A stretch of 64,000 bases of DNA, taken from positions 16,947 through 80,946 of the forward strand of contig CANGTL010000005.1 in NCBI GenBank assembly GCA_947456815.1, in the 5' to 3' direction. The number at the start of each line of letters is the position of its first letter. Position 1 is the stretch's first letter. The notes beneath the pieces were generated by a model. That model worked only from the letters and a program-made list of their open reading frames with translations. It was not told the origin of the DNA and searched no databases. This stretch comes from Flavobacteriaceae bacterium (GTDB lineage: Bacteria; Bacteroidota; Bacteroidia; Flavobacteriales; Flavobacteriaceae). The position numbers were made by a program, and so were the translations under genes. Of the stretch, positions 1 to 10,181 are shown piece by piece.

Positions 1-365
1 ATGACATTGTTTGCGAAGAAAAAGGCAGCACCGCTTAAGAATATGATAAAAAGCGTTAGGCCTTTCATAATGCGCTGTAAGGAGATTCCAGCAGATTTCA
101 TGGCGGCAAACTCGTAGTTCTCAGCCAAGTCTCCAAAAGTCATAATCGATGCCAACAATACCGATAACGGCAGCACGAGCGGCACCAAACTTGGCATTTT
201 GAATAGGAGAAATTTGACAATTAGCATAACATCTAAGTCTTTTCCTGCCAATTCAGAAATAAAAAGCCATACCGTTTGAAGAATAAATATGAGCAACAAA
301 ATGACAAATACAGTCGTAAATGTAGTAATGAAGGACTTTAGAATGTATCGGTCGAGTATTTTCAC
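1..365 (-). CDS. LptF/LptG family lipopolysaccharide export permease (N-terminal part)
   Basis: About 121 N-terminal residues are visible and the rest runs off the window. The protein begins (V/M)KILDRYILKSF, the usual opening of YjgP/YjgQ-type permeases, followed by a hydrophobic segment at about residues 10-35 and two more further on. LptF and LptG form the inner-membrane part of the LptBFG exporter that moves lipopolysaccharide to the outer membrane. The start is GTG at 365, six bases after the lolA stop, so the gene probably belongs to the lolA-ftsK unit. LptF and LptG cannot be told apart from this fragment. Confidence 0.85.
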   Translation of the reverse strand, partial: MKILDRYILKSFITTFTTVFVILLLIFILQTVWLFISELAGKDLDVMLIVKFLLFKMPSLVPLVLPLSVLLASIMTFGDLAENYEFAAMKSAGISLQRIMKGLTLFIIFLSGAAFFFANNV

Positions 366-371
366 TTAGAA

Positions 372-1013
372 TTAATCTAACTTATTGATGTAGTATTTAG
401 GATATTTACTCGAATCAAAGGTAAATTGATTTTTTGATAATGGTTGGTTGATTTTAAAAGAATTAACCGTTAGCGTTGTTTTGCTTCCGTTTTTACCAAC
501 TTCAATCAAATTGTAAATGTTCTTGGTTTGAATGTCGATGCCTAACAGAATTTCTTTTCGCTGATCTTTGGCACTAGTAGGCACTAGTTTGACGTATTGT
601 ATTTGGCGTCCTTTTATATTTTGACTAATATCCCAAGTATATTTATAGCCGGTATTGTAAAAGGTTAGCATTTTTGAAGGTGTAACTGCCGCATCGTCTT
701 TTTCATCAAATTTTGAAATCGACACTTCTTCATCTTCAGGATTGATGGTGTAGATTTTTTTTCCATCGAAAATTTTTGTGACGCCCATCAAATTCAAGAC
801 ATACATATTTCCTTTCATGGTCACATTGCCTTTACTTTCTTGGTTGATGTTTTCTTTGGCGTTATTTAAGGCGTACTTAAAGTCGATCACTATATTGTTA
901 TAGCTTTTAACTTTAGCGGTAACTTGATCTAATAATTCTTTGGCTTTTTTGTCTTGTGCGGTAGTCGCGTAATTAATGAAGAGTAGAAATGCAAAAAGGG
1001 CAATCTTTTTCAT
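372..1013 (-). CDS. lolA: Outer-membrane lipoprotein carrier protein LolA
   Basis: A 213-residue periplasmic protein with a signal peptide (MKKIALFAFLLF..., likely cleaved after TTAQ at residue 20). LolA carries lipoproteins from the inner to the outer membrane. The body is a beta-rich carrier of the usual length, with ISQNIKGRQIQYVKLVP and a C-terminal FTFDSSKYP segment typical of Bacteroidota LolA. An upstream ATG at 1034 would overlap ftsK and put seven extra residues before the signal peptide. The ATG at 1013, directly after the ftsK stop, is therefore preferred. Neighbours (ftsK before, Lpt permease after) give an envelope-biogenesis context. Confidence 0.88.
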   Translation of the reverse strand: MKKIALFAFLLFINYATTAQDKKAKELLDQVTAKVKSYNNIVIDFKYALNNAKENINQESKGNVTMKGNMYVLNLMGVTKIFDGKKIYTINPEDEEVSISKFDEKDDAAVTPSKMLTFYNTGYKYTWDISQNIKGRQIQYVKLVPTSAKDQRKEILLGIDIQTKNIYNLIEVGKNGSKTTLTVNSFKINQPLSKNQFTFDSSKYPKYYINKLD

Positions 1014-1014
1014 G

Positions 1015-3474
1015 TTATAGATTATTTTGTTCATTATTGAAAAACTGATCCAAAGCGCTCAAATCGGTTATCGTAACGTTTCTTGCCTTACTTCCTTCAA
1101 ACGGTCCTACAATGCCAGCAGCTTCCAATTGGTCTATTAATCTGCCAGCTCTGTTGTAACCTAATTTTAATTTTCTTTGAAGTAAAGAAGCCGAACCTTG
1201 TTGTGCGGTAACAATAATTTCAGCAGCTTCGCGAAAGAGGGAATCCCTTTCAGAAATGTCCATATCAAGAGTGGTGCCACTTTCCTCCCCAATAAACTCC
1301 GGAAGTAAATAGGCGTCAGGATATGCTTTTTGTGATCCAATAAATTCTGTGATTTTTTCAACTTCAGGTGTGTCAACAAATGCGCATTGCACACGAACCA
1401 AATCATTGCCATTGGTATACAACATATCTCCACGTCCGATTAACTGGTCGGCGCCTTGCGTATCTAAAATGGTTCTGGAATCGATTTTAGAAGTTACACG
1501 AAAGGCAATTCGCGCTGGGAAATTGGCTTTAATGATACCTGTTATTACATTCACCGATGGACGTTGCGTTGCAATAATTAAATGAATACCAATCGCACGT
1601 GCTAACTGCGCCAAACGGGCAATCGGCGTTTCTACTTCTTTACCAGCGGTCATAATCAAATCGGCAAACTCATCGACCACTAGAACAATATAAGGTAAGA
1701 AACGATGTCCATTTTCTGGATTCAATTTTCGTCCTTTGAATTTCTCGTTGTATTCTTTGATGTTTCGCACCATCGCGTCTTTCAAAAGCGAATAACGATT
1801 ATCCATTTCAACGCAAAGTGAATTTAAAGTGTTGATTACTTTGGTGTTGTCGGTAATAATGGCATCTCCTGAATCGGGTAATTTTGCTAAATAATGTCTT
1901 TCGATTTTATTGAACAACGTCAATTCCACTTTTTTCGGATCAACCAAAACAAATTTTACTTCAGCAGGATGTTTTTTGTACAAAAGTGAAGTCAATACGG
2001 CATTCAATCCCACGGATTTCCCTTGTCCAGTTGCTCCCGCCATCAACAAGTGCGGCATTTTAGCTAAATCGACCACAAAGGTTTCATTTGAGATTGTTTT
2101 ACCTAAAGCAATCGGCAATTCCATTTCAGCTTCTTGAAACTTCGCAGAACCAATCACACTTTTCATAGAAACCATGGTTGGATTCTTATTCGGAACCTCA
2201 ATTCCAATCGTTCCTTTCCCAGGAATAGGAGCGATGATACGAATTCCTAATGCAGAAAGCGATAACGCAATATCGTCTTCTAAACTTTTGATTTTTGAAA
2301 TACGAATACCCGCTTCTGGGACAATTTCATATAAAGTTACTGATGGTCCAACAGTCGCTTTGATTTGTGCAATTTCTATCTTGTAGTTCCGAAGCGTTTC
2401 TACAATATTGTTTTTATTTTCTTCTAGTTCCGCTTGATTGATGGTAATTCCGCCACCGGCGTATTCCTTCAATAAATCTAAAGTTGGGAATTTATAATTG
2501 GACAATTCTAAAGTCGGGTCAAATAGACCGAAGTCAGCAACTAACTTCGAAGCCAAGTTTTCTTCAATCGTGGCTTCTTCAGGTGCTTTTTCGATGACAA
2601 ACGAATCATCGTTCGTGGTAATAATCTGTGGAGTAGGAGGCGTAACGATTGGTGCCGTTTTTACGCTTGGTTCTAGCGTAATTTCTGACGGATGCTCAAT
2701 AGTTGGCTTAAGTGTTTCTTTTTTGATTTCGAATTGACTTGGCGTTTTTAATTCAGGTTCGTCCTCGATATCTTCTTCTAAATCTTCCTCTTCTTTTACT
2801 GCAAATTCTTCCAAATTGTAAGTGCTGTCAGACATTGGCATTTTTACCGACGCCAAATCGTCTGAAAGTTCTTTTTTATTACGCTCAAAAAATGCCTTAA
2901 CTGTATCTGGAGAAATCTTAATTTTAAAGATCAGATAGATCGTGATGCCTAGAATCAAAACCAGCATGGTGCCAATTCTTCCAATATAATCTTGAGAAAA
3001 CAGATTCATTTCATAACCAATCGTTCCTCCCAATTCGGGCAAAGTGTTGGCAAAGAATCCGAAAAGGATCGAAATCAAGACGATGGCAAATAAATCCCAA
3101 AACCAAATATTTTTTAGTTTTCTAAGTGGAATATCTAAGGCTAGAAAAGAGCCCGTTAGAAAAAACAATTTTACAAACAAAAAAGAAGCTGCGCCGAATC
3201 CTTTGTAAATAAAGAAGTCAGAGATGATGGCGCCAAATTTCCCCAACCAATTTTTTGATTTTTCACCGCGATCGGCAAGCAATTGAAGCGTGCTTTGATC
3301 TTCGTGACCATAGATAAAAAAAGAAACAAATGCGACAAGCAGTGCAATCGAAAACAGGACAAATATAGCACCGACTAAAAGTTTTTGTTGTCGGGTCACT
3401 TTCCAAAACTTTTTAGTTTCAGAAGCATTTTCCGTTTTATTTTCCGAGGTTTCTTTTTTAGTTGATTTTGCCAT
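1015..3474 (-). CDS. ftsK: DNA translocase FtsK
   Basis: An 819-residue septal DNA pump that clears chromosome ends during division. Four or so membrane segments lie in residues 30-185. An acidic, Pro/Glu-rich linker follows to about residue 310. The RecA-like motor has Walker A GATGQGKS at 480-487 and a Walker B around VLVVDEFADL. The C-terminal winged-helix gamma domain (GSASLLQRKLKLGYNRAGRL) recognises polar DNA motifs. All expected domains are present, with no sign of decay. The stop codon lies next to the lolA start, so the two are probably co-transcribed. Confidence 0.96.
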   Translation of the reverse strand: MAKSTKKETSENKTENASETKKFWKVTRQQKLLVGAIFVLFSIALLVAFVSFFIYGHEDQSTLQLLADRGEKSKNWLGKFGAIISDFFIYKGFGAASFLFVKLFFLTGSFLALDIPLRKLKNIWFWDLFAIVLISILFGFFANTLPELGGTIGYEMNLFSQDYIGRIGTMLVLILGITIYLIFKIKISPDTVKAFFERNKKELSDDLASVKMPMSDSTYNLEEFAVKEEEDLEEDIEDEPELKTPSQFEIKKETLKPTIEHPSEITLEPSVKTAPIVTPPTPQIITTNDDSFVIEKAPEEATIEENLASKLVADFGLFDPTLELSNYKFPTLDLLKEYAGGGITINQAELEENKNNIVETLRNYKIEIAQIKATVGPSVTLYEIVPEAGIRISKIKSLEDDIALSLSALGIRIIAPIPGKGTIGIEVPNKNPTMVSMKSVIGSAKFQEAEMELPIALGKTISNETFVVDLAKMPHLLMAGATGQGKSVGLNAVLTSLLYKKHPAEVKFVLVDPKKVELTLFNKIERHYLAKLPDSGDAIITDNTKVINTLNSLCVEMDNRYSLLKDAMVRNIKEYNEKFKGRKLNPENGHRFLPYIVLVVDEFADLIMTAGKEVETPIARLAQLARAIGIHLIIATQRPSVNVITGIIKANFPARIAFRVTSKIDSRTILDTQGADQLIGRGDMLYTNGNDLVRVQCAFVDTPEVEKITEFIGSQKAYPDAYLLPEFIGEESGTTLDMDISERDSLFREAAEIIVTAQQGSASLLQRKLKLGYNRAGRLIDQLEAAGIVGPFEGSKARNVTITDLSALDQFFNNEQNNL

Positions 3475-3503
3475 TGAAAATACGTTCTTTGAAAAAAGTT
3501 GAA

Positions 3504-3878
3504 TTATAGAAATTTAGGAACATAAATAATCAAAATGATAGCAATCGCGGTCATCGCCGCAAAAAAGACGGAGCCTGCGGCAATATCTTTAATAAAACCA
3601 ATCTTTTCATGATAGTTTGGATGAATAAAATCGGCTATTTTTTCTACTGCTGTATTCAAACCTTCAATACTCAACACCAAGCCTAAAGCTAATATTTGAA
3701 ATAACCATTCTGTTGTTGATATGTGGCAATAAAAGCCCGCCAAAATCAGTAAGACGCCAACTGAAGATTGCACCATGATGCTGTGTTCTGTCGTAATCAA
3801 TTTGATCGCGCCTCTTAAGGCAAAGCCCATGCTTTTTAATCTGCCGGTGACAAAAGTGTTGTCTTTTTGAAATTCCAT
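3504..3878 (-). CDS. dgkA: Diacylglycerol kinase family integral membrane protein
   Basis: A 124-residue protein with three predicted membrane helices and the family motif EGLNTAVEKIADF, where the Glu, Asn and second Glu belong to the active site. Members phosphorylate diacylglycerol or, in many bacteria, undecaprenol, recycling lipid carriers of the cell wall. Length and layout match the prokaryotic DagK family. Which lipid is used cannot be read from the sequence. It lies 10 bp downstream of tpx and 29 bp upstream of ftsK on the same strand. Confidence 0.88.
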   Translation of the reverse strand: MEFQKDNTFVTGRLKSMGFALRGAIKLITTEHSIMVQSSVGVLLILAGFYCHISTTEWLFQILALGLVLSIEGLNTAVEKIADFIHPNYHEKIGFIKDIAAGSVFFAAMTAIAIILIIYVPKFL

Positions 3879-3888
3879 TTATAGAGAA

Positions 3889-4386
3889 TTATAGTGATGC
3901 TAGGGCATTTTCGTAATTGGGCTCGTCGGCAATTTCTGGAACTTGTTCTGTGTATATTACGTTCCCGTTTTCATCAATCACAATGACAACTCTTGAGTGC
4001 AAACCTGCTAAAGCACTATCAGTAATTTCAAGGCCGTAAGTTTTTCCAAAACTTCCATCTCTAAAATCTGATAGATTGAGCACATTTTCCAATCCTTCTG
4101 CTCCGCAAAAACGTTTTTGTGCGAAAGGCAAATCTCTCGAAATACAAAGTACTTTGGTATTTGCTAATTGACTGGCTTGTTCATTGAATTTTCTAACTGA
4201 AGTAGCGCAAGTTGGCGTGTCGATACTCGGAAAAATATTCAAAACCAATCTGCTTCCTTCAAAATCTTTTAACGTAACGACTGATAAGTCATTTTTCACC
4301 ATGGTAAATGATGGCGCTTTTGAACCAACTTTTGGTAATTCACCATTCGTGTTTATTGGGTTTCCACCTAATGTAATTGATGCCAT
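3889..4386 (-). CDS. tpx: Thiol peroxidase Tpx
   Basis: A 165-residue atypical 2-Cys peroxiredoxin that reduces lipid and hydrogen peroxides using thioredoxin. The peroxidatic Cys is at residue 60 in SIDTPTCATSVRKF and the resolving Cys at residue 94 in KRFCGAEGL, the spacing seen in characterised Tpx enzymes. An additional Cys lies at 81. Full length. It is transcribed away from the arsR promoter region, with about 130 bp between the two start codons. Confidence 0.95.
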   Translation of the reverse strand: MASITLGGNPINTNGELPKVGSKAPSFTMVKNDLSVVTLKDFEGSRLVLNIFPSIDTPTCATSVRKFNEQASQLANTKVLCISRDLPFAQKRFCGAEGLENVLNLSDFRDGSFGKTYGLEITDSALAGLHSRVVIVIDENGNVIYTEQVPEIADEPNYENALASL

Positions 4387-4489
4387 TTATTTGAGTTTTT
4401 ATACGAGCCCAAAAGTATGAAATTATTTCGAGATTCACTTTTAGATTTTTTAACATCTTTTGTTTGGTTAACAGTATTATTATATCGTA

Positions 4490-4501
4490 ATATTGCAATA
4501 T
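4490..4501. promoter_or_regulatory. Palindrome upstream of arsR, probable ArsR operator
   Basis: A perfect 12-bp palindrome ATATTGCAATAT lies 16 bp before the arsR ATG, inside an AT-rich stretch with a similar half-site (ATCGTAATAT) just to the left. ArsR repressors bind short palindromes overlapping their own promoters, so this is the best candidate site. No binding evidence exists here beyond position and symmetry. Confidence 0.5.
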
Positions 4502-4516
4502 ATAAATAGATAAATT

Positions 4517-4840
4517 ATGGGCGCATCTAAATCAGCTTCTTTTTCTGAGAAACATAACGAATTGGCTAGCTTATTCAAAGCTTTATCGCATCCAGCGAGA
4601 ATTGCGATTGTAGAATATTTGTTGTCTGTTGACACCTGCATCTGTGGTGATATTGTCAACGAATTGCCTTTGGCACAACCGACGATTTCACAACATTTGA
4701 AGGAACTCAAAAACGCCAATATCATCAAAGGAAGCATCGAAGGAACGGCGATTTGCTATTGTATCAATTCTGAAACGATGGTTAAGATAGAAAGCTATTT
4801 CTCGCTGATTTCTAAAACATTAAAAAGTAAATGTTGTTAA
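4517..4840 (+). CDS. arsR: ArsR-family metalloregulatory repressor
   Basis: A 107-residue winged-helix repressor (LFKALSHPARIAIVEYLL, then recognition helix QPTISQHLKELKNANII). Cysteines at 41 and 43 sit in the alpha3 position where ArsR proteins bind arsenite; more pairs occur at 80/82 and 106/107 at the very end. It heads a plus-strand arsenic operon, and the palindrome before its start suggests autoregulation. Arsenic is inferred from the arsC and ACR3 genes downstream. Confidence 0.9.
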   Translation: MGASKSASFSEKHNELASLFKALSHPARIAIVEYLLSVDTCICGDIVNELPLAQPTISQHLKELKNANIIKGSIEGTAICYCINSETMVKIESYFSLISKTLKSKCC

Positions 4841-4878
4841 TTAAAATCATTCAAAATTCAAATAAAAAATTCAAAATA

Positions 4879-5349
4879 ATGAAACTATCTCAATTCAAAT
4901 CGCAACTCGCACAACTCGAAAATCTCGAATTTGTGCTTCAAAACGGAACCAAAGTCCCTGCTCATTTTCACATTACCGAAGTGGGTATGACCACCAAACA
5001 ATTTACCGATTGTGGGAATACCTTTAGAATTCAAAAAACCGCAACCTTTCAACTCTGGACGTCAGTTGATTTTTACCATCGCTTGGAACCTAAAAAGGTT
5101 TTGAAAATTATTGAATCGACAGAAAGCATGTTTGCTGGAGAAGATCTAGAAATTGAAATTGAATACCAACAAGAAACCGTTGGAAAATTTGGTTTGGAGT
5201 TTCAAGAGAATCAATTTGTCTTGACCAACACCAAAACGGATTGTCTGGCAAAAGATAATTGCGGCATTCCAGCGAAAGTAAAAGTTGCTATGAATCAACT
5301 TCAAGAAACTGCCGCATCTTGCTGTGGTTCAGAAATTAATTGCTGCTAA
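4879..5349 (+). CDS. DUF6428 family protein of the arsenic operon
   Basis: A 156-residue protein matching the DUF6428 family often found in Bacteroidota ars operons. It has PAHFHITEVG near the N-terminus and a cysteine-rich tail SCCGSEINCC that could bind thiophilic metals or arsenite. No catalytic role is established. The start at 4879 (MKLSQFKSQL) is preferred over the ATG at 4831, which would overlap arsR and add 16 non-conserved residues. It lies between arsR and the arsenate reductase gene on the same strand. Confidence 0.75.
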   Translation: MKLSQFKSQLAQLENLEFVLQNGTKVPAHFHITEVGMTTKQFTDCGNTFRIQKTATFQLWTSVDFYHRLEPKKVLKIIESTESMFAGEDLEIEIEYQQETVGKFGLEFQENQFVLTNTKTDCLAKDNCGIPAKVKVAMNQLQETAASCCGSEINCC

Positions 5350-5455
5350 GGATGAGTCGAATTTTGATTTAGCGAATTGTTTGGCAGCAGACCACACCAC
5401 GCCATTCGACACGATTCAAAATTTTATTTTTTGCAGTTTTAAAAAGAAGTAAGAA

Positions 5456-6067
5456 ATGTATTCAAAATTAAAGACAACGATCCGGTCGATTTCGGAAACA
5501 ACGGTTTCGCCAGAGCGACAAGCCATCTTGCAATCGTTAATCGATTATATTCAGACGAATATTTCAAATGGAAAAGCCATTCGATTAAATTTTATCTGCA
5601 CGCACAACTCCAGACGAAGTCATTTGTCGCAAATTTGGGCACAAACGATGGCTTTTCATTTCGGAATTCCTAATGTTTATTGCTATTCGGGCGGAACAGA
5701 AGCTACCGCCATGTTTCCGAAAGTAGGCGAAACGCTCATCCAGCAAGGATTTGAAATTCAAAAATTGAGTCAAGAAATTAATCCAGTTTATGCGGTGAAG
5801 TTTGATGAAAATGAGCCAGCGGTTATTTGCTTTTCCAAGAAATGTGACGATGCTTTTAATCCAACGACTGCGTTTGCAGCGATTATGACTTGTTCTTCGG
5901 CAGATGAAGGATGCCCATTTATTGCTGGTGCTGAAGTGCGTTTGCCGATTCGGTATGACGATCCTAAAGCTTTTGACGGCACAGATTTGATGGATGCCAA
6001 ATATGCAGAGCGAAGTCTTGAAATTGCGGCCGAAATGTATTATGTATTTTCTAAAGTAAAATCATGA
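5456..6067 (+). CDS. arsC: Arsenate reductase / low-molecular-weight protein tyrosine phosphatase-like
   Basis: A 203-residue protein with the CX5R phosphate-binding loop C48-THNSR-R54 followed by S, as in thioredoxin-type ArsC and LMW phosphatases, plus a C-terminal YDDP element in the general-acid region. It is expected to reduce arsenate to arsenite for export. It is longer than the ~140-residue classical ArsC, with an N-terminal helix of about 40 residues. It overlaps the ACR3 gene by ATGA, implying translational coupling. Phosphatase activity cannot be excluded, but context favours arsenate. Confidence 0.85.
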   Translation: MYSKLKTTIRSISETTVSPERQAILQSLIDYIQTNISNGKAIRLNFICTHNSRRSHLSQIWAQTMAFHFGIPNVYCYSGGTEATAMFPKVGETLIQQGFEIQKLSQEINPVYAVKFDENEPAVICFSKKCDDAFNPTTAFAAIMTCSSADEGCPFIAGAEVRLPIRYDDPKAFDGTDLMDAKYAERSLEIAAEMYYVFSKVKS

Positions 6068-7107
6068 AAAAAAGACTTTCCTTTCTCGACAAATATCTAA
6101 CGCTTTGGATATTTCTCGCCATGCTTCTGGGTGTTGGAATAGGCTATTTCGTTCCCAACTCTTCTAATTTTATCAACTCGTTTTCATCTGGAACAACGAA
6201 TATACCGTTGGCGATTGGTTTGATATTGATGATGTATCCGCCGTTGACAAAAATCGATTTTTCCAAGATTCCCAAAATGTTCGAGCAGCCGAAATTATTG
6301 ACCGCGTCTTTTTTGATCACTTGGATTGTTGGTCCATTTTTGATGTTTTTGCTATCGACTTTTTTCTTGAAAGATTATCCAGAATACATGACCGGATTGA
6401 TTATCATTGGCATTGCGCCTTGCATTGCGATGGTGATTGTTTGGAATGAATTGGCGGAAGGCAACCGCGAATTGACTGCTGGCTTAATCGGAATTAACAG
6501 CTTGTTGCAAGTCTTTTTCTTCAGCTCTTATGCTTATTTCTACTTGAAAGTGATGTTGCCATTATTCGGCATCAAAGGCTTGGAACTGAATATTACGATA
6601 GTTGAAATTGCGCAAACTGTTGGGATTTATCTCGGAATTCCATTTGTGTTGGCTGTTGTGAGTCGATTTGCGATTCGAAAGTTTGTAGGTGAAAAATGGT
6701 TCAATCAAAAGTTCATTCCGTTTGTTTCTCCGATTACGTTAATTGCATTGTTGTTTACCATCGTGGTGATGTTTAGTTTGAAAGGCGCGATGATCGTCGA
6801 TTTGCCGTTGGATGTCATTCGAATTGCGATTCCACTGGTAATCTTTTTTGCGATCATGTTCTTCTTGATGTTTTTTGTGTCAAAGAAAATTGGCGCGAAT
6901 TATCGTGACTCCGCGGCCTTATCTTTTACCGCAGCCGGAAACAACTTCGAGCTGGCGATTGCGGTTTCGATTGGTGTTTTTGGAATAAATAGTGGGCAAG
7001 CTTTTGCGGGTGTTATTGGTCCGTTGGTGGAAGTTCCCGCGTTGATTATATTGGTGAATGTGGCGTTTTGGTTGAAGAAGAAGTATTTTTGTAGTTTCTT
7101 TCAATAA
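6064..7107 (+). CDS. arsB: ACR3-family arsenite efflux transporter
   Basis: A 347-residue membrane protein with about ten hydrophobic helices and the ACR3 signature GIAPCIAMVIVW, including the conserved Cys at residue 120. It has the late motif TAAGNNFELAIAVSIGVFG and a normal family length. It pumps arsenite out through the inner membrane and completes the operon arsR-DUF6428-arsC-acr3. It is of ACR3 type and unrelated to E. coli ArsB despite the common symbol. Confidence 0.92.
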   Translation: MKKRLSFLDKYLTLWIFLAMLLGVGIGYFVPNSSNFINSFSSGTTNIPLAIGLILMMYPPLTKIDFSKIPKMFEQPKLLTASFLITWIVGPFLMFLLSTFFLKDYPEYMTGLIIIGIAPCIAMVIVWNELAEGNRELTAGLIGINSLLQVFFFSSYAYFYLKVMLPLFGIKGLELNITIVEIAQTVGIYLGIPFVLAVVSRFAIRKFVGEKWFNQKFIPFVSPITLIALLFTIVVMFSLKGAMIVDLPLDVIRIAIPLVIFFAIMFFLMFFVSKKIGANYRDSAALSFTAAGNNFELAIAVSIGVFGINSGQAFAGVIGPLVEVPALIILVNVAFWLKKKYFCSFFQ

Positions 7108-7638
7108 TACAGAGATTGCAGGGAATTGCGACGAGTTGTTTTTTGGCCTCAAAATTAGTTGGATAGATGCACTTTAGTGATTTCGCGTTCAGGTTCTAAA
7201 AATGTTTTTTAACCACGAATGCACGAATTTTTAATTTGTGAATTGCTGCGCCAGTTCGCATAGGCTCTGGTGGTGGCTAACATAATTATCACAAATGGGC
7301 AGACTTTTAGTCTGCAAACCAAACCTATGGACTTTCTGTACATAGTGGTTTACTTTAATAGAAACCCTAATTTGTTTGCCAGAGATTATAGGGATTAGAC
7401 AGATTTACACAGATAGTTCTTCGGTGATATAGATTCAAAAAATAAAAGAGTGTTTTAGTATTGATGGTTTACGCGTGAGGGCGGAGGCGGAAATGACGTC
7501 GGTGCTTTTTGTATTTTTTGTAGGCGGAAAAGAGCGACCTAGAAGCTCCTTTGACGACTAACAAAAAACGAAAAGCGCCAAGGAATTGCAACCGCAGACC
7601 GACGGCATGGAAAGGGCGAAGCAAGGAAATGCCGGCAC
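7108..7638. other. Intergenic region with degenerate repeats
   Basis: No credible gene. A fragment of the 'accacgaatgcacgaattt' repeat starts at 7211 and runs into a 'gctgcgccagttcg' segment. A perfect hairpin GCAGACT-TTT-AGTCTGC lies at 7299-7315. An 'agattatagggattagacagatttacacagat' type stretch starts at about 7380. The last ~170 bp (about 7470-7640) are clearly G+C-richer than the flanks and purine-biased, with no open frame. Confidence 0.6.
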
Positions 7639-7643
7639 GCCCA

Positions 7644-7680
7644 AATAAAAAAAGGTGAACATTTGACTGTCCACCTTTGG
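7644..7680 (-). terminator. Rho-independent terminator of katG
   Basis: Read on the minus strand: AAAGGTG, one mismatch, ACA, a 6-base loop, TGT, one mismatch, CACCTTT, then a run of T. It lies about 20 bp after the katG stop. Confidence 0.8.
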
Positions 7681-7698
7681 TTTTAATTTAGTATGCTA

Positions 7699-9984
<2,286 letters not shown>

Positions 9985-10181
9985 TTATCATGTAAAATGA
10001 AGATTTAATAAAAATTAAATTACATTTTTCTGTCGCAAATCTAGGTGAAGTTGTTGGGAGCTAGAATAGCTTTTGATTATAATTTGCTATTTGTTTATTG
10101 ACTAAACTTATATCACGTAATGCTACTCAATATTTCAATTCCTTTTATATATTTGTTTTGATTAAACTAAAAAAATTCAAC

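Noticed and set aside
1014..1034. ATG at 1034 as the lolA start
   Set aside because: It would overlap ftsK and place seven residues before a clear signal peptide that starts at 1013.
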